DNA of 64,000 nucleotides from Acidobacteriota bacterium (GCA_020851565.1 JADZCN010000120.1:1-64000); one strand, 5' to 3'. Positions 45,726 to 55,074 are shown, numbered from the stretch's first letter. A program made the numbers and translations. The notes: generated from the sequence alone by a model not told the origin.

Positions 45726-47037
45726 CTTGCCCGCCGTAGCCTTGGCGACGGCAGGACCAGAGCCAGTAAACGGGCAGGCCTGAGAGCACGAGGCCCAGGC
45801 CCACGGCGCTCTCGCGCGGGTCGGCGATCAGCTGGTTCACGACAATCGCCGCAGACGCGAGGACGAACACCAGGGGGGCAACGGGAACCAGTGGCATCGG
45901 CCAGGGAGGATCGTAACCGCGTCGGCGCCGGAGCAGCAAGACCGCGACGCCCAGCAAGGCGAAGAAGATCCACTCCGTGTAGATGACGCGCGTAAAAAGC
46001 GCCCGGTAGGTGCCCGTCCACACCAGCGCGCTCGACCAGACGGCCTGCAGGACGATGGCGCGCGCGGGTGTCTGGAAACGAGGGTGCACGGCGCCGGCCC
46101 AGCGGAAGAGCAGGCCGTCCTGGGCCATCTGGTAATACACGCGCGGGCCGACCAGGATGATGCCGTTCAGCGCGCCGAAGGCGCTCACCATCACCAGCGC
46201 GGCAATCGCCACCGCGCCTGCCGGCCCGATCAGGCGGTCGAACGTGTCGGCCGCCACCCGCGTGGACGCCACCACTTCCGGGACCGAGAGCACGCTCAGG
46301 TACACCGCGTTCAGGCCCACGTAGCAGATCGTCACCACGGCGATGCCGAGCATCAGCGCGCGCGGGATGGTGCGCGCAGCGTCGACGGTCTCTTCCGCCG
46401 TGTAGGTGACCATGTGCCACCCGCCGAACGCGAAGAGGCCGGCCGACACGGCAAGCATCAGGTCGACCGGGCCCCACGCCCCCACCTCGCCCGGCGCCAC
46501 GGGCGGCGGCGCGGCCGGCGCCAGCCACCACCCGGCGGCGACGATGGCAACCACCGCGGCCAGCTTCACGGCGGTGATGGCGGCCTGGAACCGGCTGCCC
46601 GTGCGTGTGCCCCCGTAGTTGATGGCCGAGAGGAACAGGATGGCGCCCACCGCCAGCAGGCGCGTGCCGGTGTCGCCGAGGTTGAGGAACGTGCCCGCGT
46701 AGCGCGCGAACACGGTGGCCACCGCCGCCGCGATGCCGCTGTGCATGCTCCAGAACATCGCCCAGCCCCAGAGGAACCCGAGCGCGGGCGAGTAGACCTC
46801 CCGGAGGAAGACGTACACGCCGCCCGTGCGCGGATACGCGGAGGCGAGCTCGGCGCACACCTGTGCGCCGAGCAGCGTCAGGCCGCCGGCCAGCAGCCAC
46901 GCCAGCACGACGCCGCCGGCGGTGGGCACACGGGCCGTGATCTCGGATGCCTGGACGAACACCGAGGCCCCGATGATGGTGCCGACGACGAGCGCCGTCG
47001 CGTGCGACAGCCCGATGACGCGCGCGAGACGGTTCAG
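45721..47037 (-). CDS. APC family amino-acid permease
   Basis: 'ALVVGTIIGASVFVQASEI...YPRTGGVYVFLREVYSPALGFLWGWAMFW'; ORF track starts at 46962 but TM1 extends upstream, possible CTG start. Confidence 0.82.
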   Translation of the reverse strand: MNRLARVIGLSHATALVVGTIIGASVFVQASEITARVPTAGGVVLAWLLAGGLTLLGAQVCAELASAYPRTGGVYVFLREVYSPALGFLWGWAMFWSMHSGIAAAVATVFARYAGTFLNLGDTGTRLLAVGAILFLSAINYGGTRTGSRFQAAITAVKLAAVVAIVAAGWWLAPAAPPPVAPGEVGAWGPVDLMLAVSAGLFAFGGWHMVTYTAEETVDAARTIPRALMLGIAVVTICYVGLNAVYLSVLSVPEVVASTRVAADTFDRLIGPAGAVAIAALVMVSAFGALNGIILVGPRVYYQMAQDGLLFRWAGAVHPRFQTPARAIVLQAVWSSALVWTGTYRALFTRVIYTEWIFFALLGVAVLLLRRRRGYDPPWPMPLVPVAPLVFVLASAAIVVNQLIADPRESAVGLGLVLSGLPVYWLWSCRRQGYGGQA

Positions 47038-47849
47038 AGCGGGTTATCCGGGAACATCATCGTCCGCCACATGTGGGCGGTGGGGCTGCCGTCGTTGCCC
47101 AGGCCTTCCTTGGGCTGCTTGAAGTGCCGGCCGATGATGTCGATGAACGGCTCGATCGACACCTTCGCGTTCGGGTCGAACGCGTAGAGGTCGTTCACCG
47201 TGACCATGCGCGCGTCGATGTACCACTTGTGCTTGCGCGCGTACTCATAGGCCGCCTTGATGTGCGGCTGCGGCTCGTAGTCCTTGCCGAAAATGCGATT
47301 GTAGAGCTCGGGGTACTCGTACCCGTTGGCCGGGTCGGGGTAGAAGCGCAGCGCCTGGTGGTAGCGGATGGCCCAGCTGGTGCGCTCCGGCACGTACGGC
47401 TCGAGCATCTGCGCGCCCCACCAGCCGTGGTCCACCTTCACCAGGTTGAGGACCACGTCGTGCAGCAGGCAGGCGAGGACGATCTCCTCGCTCATGCCGG
47501 TCTTGAGCGCGCGCGTCGCGCTCTGCAGCACGTGGTTGGCCGGGGCGAAGCGCTTCTCGAAGAACTCGATGAGCGTCGGCTTGTCGGACATGGGAGCCAG
47601 GGCGGGCATGGCGCGCTTGCCCTCCGGCCCGCGCGGCCCGAAGAGGCTCCCGGCGCCGCGCCGGATGGTCGCGTCGGCCGGCGCCGCGACGACCTGCGCC
47701 TCGCCGTCGAGAGCGAGGCCGCCGGCCTCCGCGTCGAGCTTCTCCATCATGTAATGCTCGAGCGCCTCGGCTTTCGCCTCGGGATCGAGGGCCTCGACCA
47801 CCGCCAGTCCACCTACGCTCGCGAGAAACGCACGTCGATCGATATCCAT
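47034..47849 (-). CDS. HD/PhnZ-MIOX-like protein with Tat-type signal
   Basis: 'MDIDRRAFLASVGGLAVVEAL'; 'NHVLQSATRALKTGMSEEIVLACLLHDVVLNLVKVDHGWWGAQML...WAIRYHQALRFYPD'. Confidence 0.6.
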   Translation of the reverse strand: MDIDRRAFLASVGGLAVVEALDPEAKAEALEHYMMEKLDAEAGGLALDGEAQVVAAPADATIRRGAGSLFGPRGPEGKRAMPALAPMSDKPTLIEFFEKRFAPANHVLQSATRALKTGMSEEIVLACLLHDVVLNLVKVDHGWWGAQMLEPYVPERTSWAIRYHQALRFYPDPANGYEYPELYNRIFGKDYEPQPHIKAAYEYARKHKWYIDARMVTVNDLYAFDPNAKVSIEPFIDIIGRHFKQPKEGLGNDGSPTAHMWRTMMFPDNPL

Positions 47850-48013
47850 CGGCGACCTCCCGTCCAGCCCGTGAAGACTTCAAAAAAAGAAACCGGGTTC
47901 CGCGCCCGTGGGTGGCGAGCGAGAAACCCGGTTGGTGGTCGTCGGCCAGGTGGCGTGTCAGCTCCCGTTGAGGGTGGCCGTCTGCCGTGTGGTCCTGTCC
48001 TCGTGGTCGCGTG

Positions 48014-49171
48014 CTACGCAGCCGCCTTGGATGGCTGGGCCAGCGCGTGCTCGAAGACCTGCACGGCCTTCTGCATCTCCGCCATCGTGCCGATGGAGAT
48101 GCGGACGTGCGTCTTCTCGTACGGCGGGAAGTCGCGCCCGATGAGCACGCCTTCCTTCAGGCAGGCCTCGCGGAACTCGCGCGCCGGCCGCTTGACGTCG
48201 ATGAACATGAAGTTGGTCTGGGAGTCGGTGTGCGTGTAGCCCCGATCCGCGAACCACTTCTGCGTGAAGTTCCGAGCCGCCTCGTTGCGCTTCTGCTCTT
48301 CCTTCACCCAGCTGTCGGGCACCGCGAGCGCGGCCTTCGCGCCCTGCAGCGCCATCACGCTGATGTTGCCCACGCCGTCCCAGTCGGCCATCTTCTTGAT
48401 GGTGTCCCGGTGACCGATGGCGTAGCCGATGCGGATGCCGGCCATGCCGAAGCACTTCGAGAAGGTGCGGGCGACGACCACGCGGGGGTTCGTCACCGCC
48501 AGCGGGATCATCGTCTCGTAGCCCGGCATGGTGCCGTACTCGAAGTAGGCCTCGTCCACGAGGACGGTGGTGCTCGGCGACGCCTTCATCAGCGTGTCGA
48601 GGTAGGCGCGGGTGTCCGATCCGGTGACCGCGGTCGCGACCGGGTTGTTCGGGTTGCAGTAGAACACCAGGCCCGCGCCCTTCGACGCCTGCTGCATGGC
48701 GTCGAGGTCCATCTTCAGGCCGGCGCCGAGCTTGACGCCCGTGATGGGGTGGCCCATCAGCCGCGCGTAGTCCGCGCACTCCTCGTAGGCCGGGATGGCG
48801 GCCACGAGGCCCGCGGTCTTCGACGTGAAGACGTGCGTGCTCGTCCGCAGGATCTGCGTCGAGCCCGAGCCGAGCAGCACGTTCTCGCGCTTGACCCCGT
48901 GCTTCTTCGCCACCAGCTCCGAGACCTCCTCGGCCGTGGCGAACGGGTAGCGGCCGGCCTCGGGGAAGGCGGCATTCTTGATGGCGGCGAGAACGTCGGC
49001 GTTGCAGCCGAGCGGGTTCTCGTTGCTGGACAGGATGATCGACGGGGCAGGACCCGCGAGGGGCTGGATGCCCTGCGCGAAGAGCGAGGCCTCGCGGCCC
49101 CGTGCCGTGATCCACAACCCGGCGCCGCCGACGCCCAGCGTCTGAACGAACGAACGTCGCGAGAGCGACAT
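48014..49171 (-). CDS. HisC-like PLP aminotransferase with Tat signal
   Basis: 'MSLSRRSFVQTLGVGGAGLW'; 'VLLGSGSTQILR', 'YCNPNNPVATAV', 'VDEAYFEYG', 'RTFSKCFGMAGIRIGYAIG'. Confidence 0.88.
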   Translation of the reverse strand: MSLSRRSFVQTLGVGGAGLWITARGREASLFAQGIQPLAGPAPSIILSSNENPLGCNADVLAAIKNAAFPEAGRYPFATAEEVSELVAKKHGVKRENVLLGSGSTQILRTSTHVFTSKTAGLVAAIPAYEECADYARLMGHPITGVKLGAGLKMDLDAMQQASKGAGLVFYCNPNNPVATAVTGSDTRAYLDTLMKASPSTTVLVDEAYFEYGTMPGYETMIPLAVTNPRVVVARTFSKCFGMAGIRIGYAIGHRDTIKKMADWDGVGNISVMALQGAKAALAVPDSWVKEEQKRNEAARNFTQKWFADRGYTHTDSQTNFMFIDVKRPAREFREACLKEGVLIGRDFPPYEKTHVRISIGTMAEMQKAVQVFEHALAQPSKAAA

Positions 49172-49202
49172 GGCTGAAACCTCCTTCACTCTGGACATCG
49201 GA

Positions 49203-50381
49203 TTACTGCCCGTCCTTGCTGGACGTGGTCGTGGTGGTGCCGAGCACCTTCTTGAACACCTCGACCGCCTTCTGCATCTCGGCCATCGTGCCGATGGAGA
49301 TGCGGCAGTGCGTCTTCTCGTAGGGCGGGAAGTCCCGTCCCACCAGCACCCCCTGCGCACGGCAGGCATCGCGGAACCCTGCGGCCGGCCGCTTGATGTC
49401 CATGAACAGGAAGTTGGTCTGCGAGTCGGTGCCGGAAATGCCCATGTCGGCGAACGCCTTCACCGTGAAGGCCTTCACCTCGGTGTTGCGCTTCCGCTCG
49501 TTGTCGATGTGCCCCTGGTTGGCCCACCCGGCGATGGCGCCGCCCAGCGTGAGCGTGCCGAGGCCATACGGCATCTTGAAGGCCTGGATGGCCTTGATCG
49601 TCGGCGCGTGGCCGATGGCGTATCCCGCGCGCAGGCCTGCCATGCCATACGCCTTCGAGAAGGTGCGCGTGACGAACACGTTGGGCGTCGAGAGGGCGAT
49701 GTCCACGGCCGACTGGTAGGAGGGGTCCGTGACGTAGTCGTGGTACGCCTCGTCGATGAGGATCAACGTGTCGGGCGAGGCCGAACGAATGGCCTTGACC
49801 ATGTCGGCCACCGCCGTCTTCCCGTGCACGGTCGCCGTCGGGTTGTTGGGGTTGCAGAAGAACACCAGGCCGGCGCCCTTCGACGCCTCGATCATCTTCG
49901 CGATGTCGATGCGCAGCTTCCCGTCCAGCTGAACCTCGCGCACGGGCGTCCCGATCTTCTTCGCCGTGTCGCGCGGGTTCTCGAACGACGGCCACGCCGT
50001 CACCAGTGGCTTGGACGCCGAGGTGAACGCGCGGACCGAGTGCGTCAGGATCTCCCCCGACCCGGGCCCGAGGAGCACGTTCTCGTTCTTCGCCTGGAAC
50101 TTCTGGGCAATCGCCGTGATGAGCGCGCCCTCGGTCTGCTTGGCATTGAACGGGTACCGATGGGCTTCGGGGAACTTCCCGACGATGGCGTCGAGCACGT
50201 GCTGTCCGGGCCCGAGGGGATTTTCATTGCTGGCGATGCGGACGGGCGTGGCTCCAGCCATGCCCTGCTCGCCGTACTCCATCATGCCGGCTTCGCGGCC
50301 CCTGGCCGAAATCCACTCCGCCTGGGCGGAGTAGTCCGGGGTCGCAAGACGCTGAAAGAGTCGCCGACGGGTCAGCGACAT
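49203..50381 (-). CDS. HisC-like PLP aminotransferase (tandem paralogue, degenerate signal)
   Basis: 'MSLTRRRLFQRLATPDYSAQAEW'; 'FCNPNNPTATVHG', 'IDEAYHDYV', 'RTFSKAYGMAGLRAGYAIG'. Confidence 0.88.
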   Translation of the reverse strand: MSLTRRRLFQRLATPDYSAQAEWISARGREAGMMEYGEQGMAGATPVRIASNENPLGPGQHVLDAIVGKFPEAHRYPFNAKQTEGALITAIAQKFQAKNENVLLGPGSGEILTHSVRAFTSASKPLVTAWPSFENPRDTAKKIGTPVREVQLDGKLRIDIAKMIEASKGAGLVFFCNPNNPTATVHGKTAVADMVKAIRSASPDTLILIDEAYHDYVTDPSYQSAVDIALSTPNVFVTRTFSKAYGMAGLRAGYAIGHAPTIKAIQAFKMPYGLGTLTLGGAIAGWANQGHIDNERKRNTEVKAFTVKAFADMGISGTDSQTNFLFMDIKRPAAGFRDACRAQGVLVGRDFPPYEKTHCRISIGTMAEMQKAVEVFKKVLGTTTTTSSKDGQ

Positions 50382-50443
50382 ACGATGCCTCCTTGGTTCA
50401 CTGCGGCGATGGACGCCACCTGGGTTGTGCCTCGCCGGAGATT

Positions 50444-52453
50444 TTACACGCTTTCAATGGCTTGGGGGGACCGATCCTCTCCCGGGGCGCCGCCGGTCAC
50501 CAGCCGCGCCCGGCCCTGGCGGACGCTGGCCTCGTCGCCCACGACGTACACCACGTCCCCAGCCGCGAATTCCCAGTCCACCGTCGGGGGAGCCAGCGTC
50601 GTGCCGCCGCGCTTCAGGGCCAGGATCGTCGCTCCGGTCTCGGCCCGGAGGTTGACTACGGCCAAGGTACGCCCCACCGCCCAGTCACCCGTGGTCAATT
50701 GGTACGACGACACCGGGGTAGCCCCCAGGAGCCCGGCAACCTGGTCGGTAGGGGCCGGCGGCGCCGCCACGGCCCGGGCCGAAGAGGTGGCCATCAGCCG
50801 CCGGGCATCGCCCACCAGCTGTTCGGTGACGTTCCCCGGCACGTCCAGGCGCACCAGCAGCTGGGCCATGACCTCCAGCGAGGCCTCCAGCTCCTCCGCC
50901 ACGGCCCGGGTCGCCCCCGCCCGGATCATGCGCTCGGCCTCGGCGCGATAGCGTGTCCGGACCAGGATCGGCACGGTACGGTTCAGTTCGCGCACCGCGC
51001 GGATCGCCCGCTCCGAGGCGCCCGGATCGCTCAGCACTCCCACCACGGCCGCCGCCCGCTCCACCCCGGCGGCCTTCAGCGGCTCGGCCGCCGTGGCATC
51101 GCCGTACAGAATATGGTGACCCTGGGCCACGGCATCACGGACCGTCGTCCCATCCAGCTCGAGCACGACGTGCGGCGTCTGCACGCCGCGCAGGGCCCAG
51201 GCGATGAGCCGGCCGCCCACGCCAAACCCGAGAATCAGCACGTGGCCGGTCAGCTCCTCGCGGGGCCCGGGTTCGGCCTCGACACCCGCCTCCCGACCGC
51301 CACTCACCCACTCCCCGAAGGCCGGGGCCACCCCCACCAGCCACGGAGTGGCCATCATCGTCAGCACGCTCGCGGCCAGCAGTACCTGCCAGGCGTCGGG
51401 GGCGATGGCTCCGTGGGACACCGCCGCGTTCCCGAGGACGAACGAGAACTCGCCAATCTGCGCGAGTCCCAGCGCCGTCGTGGCGGCCACGCGGTGTGGC
51501 ACCCGGGCCAGGCGGAGCGCCAGAGTCGCGCCGAAGGTCTTGAGCGCCACGATGGCCAGCGCCGCCCCCACCACCCAGGGAAACACGGGAGCCAGGGCCG
51601 CTGGCTGGACGAGCAGCCCCACCGAGATGAAGAAGAGGCTGCTCAGCAGATCGCGCAACGGGCGAATCTCGGCGTGGATCTGGTGGCTGAACTCGCTCTC
51701 GTCGATCACCAGGCCCGCGAGGAACGCCCCGATGGTCATCGACAGTCCCAGGGCGGAGGCGAGCCAGGCGGTGCCCAGGCTGGCGACGAGCACCATCAAC
51801 CCGAAGGCTTCGCGGCCCGACAGCGTGGCCAGGCGGAACAGCACGGGCAGCAGGAACCGCGTCACCGCCGCCAGCGCAATGGCGATGACGGCCAGCTGAA
51901 GCAGCGAGCGGCCGAGCCCGGGGGCGTCGGTGGCCCCGAGCAGCACCGGCGCCAGCACCAGCGCCACCAGCGCCGCCAGGTCCTGCAGCAGCAGGATCCC
52001 GACCGCCAGGCTCCCGTGCGGCGCGTGCAGTTCGTTCCGGCGCGCGAGTTCGCGGATGATGATCGAGGTATTCGAGACGGCGACGAAGACGCCGACGAAC
52101 ACGGCGGTCTCGACGCGGCTTCCGAGCAGGACATACGCGATGGGTGCCGTCACCGCCATCGTGCCCACCATCTGCGCGCCGCCTCCGACGACGACCTTGC
52201 GCCACAGCCGGCGCACCTCGCCGAACGAGAGGTCGAGGCCGACCATGAAGAGCAAGAGGGCGATGCCGATCTCGGAGAGGACCGTGACGGTTTCTTCGGA
52301 GTGGACCAATGCCAGTCCGCCCGGTCCCGCGATGACCCCGGTGGCGATGAGGCTGACGATGACCGGGGCACGCAGGCGGCCGCCGATGAGCAGCAGGACG
52401 AGCGCCAGCGCGTAGAGCAGAACGAGGTCCTGGACGATGGAGCCGCCGTGCAC
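50444..52453 (-). CDS. KefB/CPA2-type cation:proton antiporter with RCK/TrkA domains
   Basis: 'LGLSMTIGAFLAGLVIDESEFSHQI', 'HVLILGFGVGGRLIAWALRG', C-terminal TrkA-C; GTG start 52453 proposed. Confidence 0.88.
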   Translation of the reverse strand: MHGGSIVQDLVLLYALALVLLLIGGRLRAPVIVSLIATGVIAGPGGLALVHSEETVTVLSEIGIALLLFMVGLDLSFGEVRRLWRKVVVGGGAQMVGTMAVTAPIAYVLLGSRVETAVFVGVFVAVSNTSIIIRELARRNELHAPHGSLAVGILLLQDLAALVALVLAPVLLGATDAPGLGRSLLQLAVIAIALAAVTRFLLPVLFRLATLSGREAFGLMVLVASLGTAWLASALGLSMTIGAFLAGLVIDESEFSHQIHAEIRPLRDLLSSLFFISVGLLVQPAALAPVFPWVVGAALAIVALKTFGATLALRLARVPHRVAATTALGLAQIGEFSFVLGNAAVSHGAIAPDAWQVLLAASVLTMMATPWLVGVAPAFGEWVSGGREAGVEAEPGPREELTGHVLILGFGVGGRLIAWALRGVQTPHVVLELDGTTVRDAVAQGHHILYGDATAAEPLKAAGVERAAAVVGVLSDPGASERAIRAVRELNRTVPILVRTRYRAEAERMIRAGATRAVAEELEASLEVMAQLLVRLDVPGNVTEQLVGDARRLMATSSARAVAAPPAPTDQVAGLLGATPVSSYQLTTGDWAVGRTLAVVNLRAETGATILALKRGGTTLAPPTVDWEFAAGDVVYVVGDEASVRQGRARLVTGGAPGEDRSPQAIESV

Positions 52454-52470
52454 GCAGGATCTACTGTAGC

Positions 52471-52603
52471 GAAGCACGGGGGTTCGAGCACGGGGGTTCG
52501 AAGCACGGGAGTTCGAAGCACGGGGGTTCGAAGCACGGGGGTTCGAAGCACGGGGGTTCGAAGCACGAACGTTCTAAGCACGGCGTTCAAGGCACGGTGG
52601 TTC
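52471..52603. repeat. 15-bp tandem array GAAGCACGGGGGTTC, about 9 copies
   Basis: Direct reading; GAA...TTC palindromic unit ends, 3' copies diverged. Confidence 0.93.
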
Positions 52604-52696
52604 GTGGTGGGTGGCGGCGGCCCGCGACGCGGCGCTCGGCCTGGGCAACGTCGCTACTCTGGATCACCTAGCTTCCCCCCACGCACTGTCCTTACC

Positions 52697-52840
52697 CCGC
52701 CCGCACCCGTTCGCACCCGTTCGCACCCGCCCGCACCCGCCCGCACCCGTTCGCACCCGTTCGCACCCGCCCGCACCCGCCCGCACCCGTTCGCACCCGC
52801 CCGCACCCGTTCGCACCCGCCGCACCTGTTCGCACCCCCC
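52697..52840. repeat. 10-bp tandem array CGCACCCGYY
   Basis: 52701-52780 is two perfect copies of a 40-mer built of four decamers, then further decamers. Confidence 0.93.
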
Positions 52841-52886
52841 GTGCGTGTCCCGCTGCCCCGTTACACCCCTTTGATAAGCTAGGTTT

Positions 52887-55061
52887 GTGTCGACTCCCCA
52901 AGCGCTGACGGGCCGGCGGGCGCGGCGCCGTCGTGGCCCCGAGGCCGTCGACCAGCATCGCGGCGCGGCTCCCATCGACTGGTCCCGCCTGGACCCCACC
53001 GACCTCGCGGCGCCGGCCCTGTACATCAACCGGGAGCTCAGCTGGCTGGAATTCAACCGCCGGGTCCTGGCGCAGGCGCTGGACGGGTCGCACCCCCTGC
53101 TCGAACGGGTGAAGTTCCTGGCCATCGCCGGCACCAATCTCGACGAGTTCTTCATGGTGCGGGTGGCGACCATCCTGAAGAAGTTCCGGGCGGGCATCGA
53201 AGAGACGTCGTTCGACGGGCTGAGCACCGCCGAGGAACTCGCCCTGATCCGCAGCCGGGCCCTGGCGCAAATCGACGAGCAGACGGCGTGCTGGACGCGG
53301 GACCTGCGGCCGCAGCTGGCCGCCGAGGGCATCCACTTCCTGGAGCCGTCCGATTACACGCCCGCCATCGACGCCTGGCTCGCCCAGTACTTCAAGGCGC
53401 ACATCTTCCCGGTCCTGACGCCGCTCGCCTTCGACCCCGGGCACCCGTTCCCGTACATCTCGAACCTCAGCATGAACCTGGCGGTCCGCGTCCGCCATGG
53501 GGGCCGCACGAAGTTCGCCCGCGTGAAGGTGCCGGGCATGCTGCCGCGCTTCGTGGCGCTGCCCGAGGCGCTCGCCCCGCAGGGGGGCGTGGCGCACGTC
53601 TTCCTCGAGGACGTGATCCGGCGCAACGTCCAGGAGCTCTTCCCCGGCACGCTGGTCGAGGGCGCGCACATCTTCCGCGTGATCCGCGACACCGACATGG
53701 TGATCCAGGAGGACGAGGCCGACGACCTGCTCGAGACCGTGGACCGCGGGCTGAAGCAGCTGCGCTACGGCGCGCTGTCCCTGCTGCAGGTCGAGTCGGA
53801 CATGCCGCGCCGCGTGCTGAACATCCTGGTCGAGAACTTCGAGATCGACGAGGACATCGTCACGCGCACGTCCGAGCGCGTGGGCTTCGGCGACTGGCAC
53901 GCGCTCACGAAGCTGCACCGCCCCTCCCTCAAGGACCCGGTCTTCACGCCGCAGACGCTCTGGGGCCCGGACGACGCCGACACGGTCTTCGAGCAGATCG
54001 CGGACCAGGACTACCTGGTCCACCACCCGTTCGAGTCGTTCACGTCGGTGGAGACCTTTCTGCGCGCCGCGGTGGCCGATCCCAACGTCGTGGCCATCAA
54101 GATGACGCTGTACCGGATTGGCCCGAATTCCCCGCTCGTCGACCTGCTGATCCAGGCGGCCGAGCAGGGCAAGCAGGTGGCGGTGCTCGTCGAGCTGAAG
54201 GCGCGCTTCGACGAGCGCAACAACATCGCGTGGGCGAACCGGCTGGAAGACGCGGGCATCCACGTCGTGTACGGGCTCGTGAACCTGAAGGTCCACTGCA
54301 AGCTGTGCCTGGTGGTCCGCAAGGAGACCGACGGCATCCACCGCTACGCACACGTCGCCACCGGCAACTACAACCGGGTGACGTCGCAGATCTACACGGA
54401 CCTCGGCGTCTTCACCGCGGACGAGCAGATCCTGGACGATGTGACCGAGGTGTTCAACTCGCTGACGGGCTACTCGAGCCGTCGTTCGTACCAGCGGCTC
54501 CTCGTGGCGCCAGGCGGGCTGCGCCAGGGCTTCCGGGCGCTGGTCGAGCGCGAGGTAGCGCACGCGGCGGCGGGGCGGCCGGCGGGCATCGTCATCAAGA
54601 ACAACGCGGTGGCCGACCCGGCCATGATCCGCACGCTCTACAAGGCCTCGCAGGCGGGCGTCTCCATCGACATGGTCGTGCGCGGGGTCTGCTGCCTCCG
54701 CCCCGGCATTCCCGGCATCAGCGACCGCATCCGCGTCCGCTCCATCGTCGGGCGCTTCCTCGAGCACTCGCGCATCTACTCCTTCGAGAACGGCGGCGAG
54801 CCCGAGATCTTCATCGGCAGCGCCGACCTCATGGAGCGGAACCTGGATCGGCGCGTGGAGGTGCTCTGCCCCATCGTCGACCCCGACCTGCGCCAGCACC
54901 TGCGCGACGTCGTCCTGGCGGCGGTCACCTCCGATACCGAACGCGCGTGGACGCTGCAGACCGACGGCACCTACGTGCGCATCCCCGCCGTCCCCGGCAC
55001 GCCCGCGGTGAACTCGCAGCTGCTGCTGCTCGCGCACTACACGGCGGGCGAGCGGGGCTGA
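52887..55061 (+). CDS. ppk1: Polyphosphate kinase 1
   Basis: 'YINRELSWLEFNRRVL', 'MTLYRIGPNSPLVDLLIQAAEQGKQVAVLVELKARFDERNNIAWA', 'VKVHCKLCLV'-like region. Confidence 0.95.
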   Translation: MSTPQALTGRRARRRRGPEAVDQHRGAAPIDWSRLDPTDLAAPALYINRELSWLEFNRRVLAQALDGSHPLLERVKFLAIAGTNLDEFFMVRVATILKKFRAGIEETSFDGLSTAEELALIRSRALAQIDEQTACWTRDLRPQLAAEGIHFLEPSDYTPAIDAWLAQYFKAHIFPVLTPLAFDPGHPFPYISNLSMNLAVRVRHGGRTKFARVKVPGMLPRFVALPEALAPQGGVAHVFLEDVIRRNVQELFPGTLVEGAHIFRVIRDTDMVIQEDEADDLLETVDRGLKQLRYGALSLLQVESDMPRRVLNILVENFEIDEDIVTRTSERVGFGDWHALTKLHRPSLKDPVFTPQTLWGPDDADTVFEQIADQDYLVHHPFESFTSVETFLRAAVADPNVVAIKMTLYRIGPNSPLVDLLIQAAEQGKQVAVLVELKARFDERNNIAWANRLEDAGIHVVYGLVNLKVHCKLCLVVRKETDGIHRYAHVATGNYNRVTSQIYTDLGVFTADEQILDDVTEVFNSLTGYSSRRSYQRLLVAPGGLRQGFRALVEREVAHAAAGRPAGIVIKNNAVADPAMIRTLYKASQAGVSIDMVVRGVCCLRPGIPGISDRIRVRSIVGRFLEHSRIYSFENGGEPEIFIGSADLMERNLDRRVEVLCPIVDPDLRQHLRDVVLAAVTSDTERAWTLQTDGTYVRIPAVPGTPAVNSQLLLLAHYTAGERG

Positions 55062-55074
55062 CGCTCGGCCTGCG

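Noticed and set aside
50393-52882. 829-aa plus-strand ORF including 'RSTGVRSTGVRSTGV' and 'APARTRSHPPAP' repeats
   Set aside because: Antisense to KefB; the peptide repeats are just translation of the non-coding 15-bp and 10-bp arrays.
52692-55037. 781-aa minus-strand ORF
   Set aside because: Antisense shadow of ppk1 plus translated decamer array.
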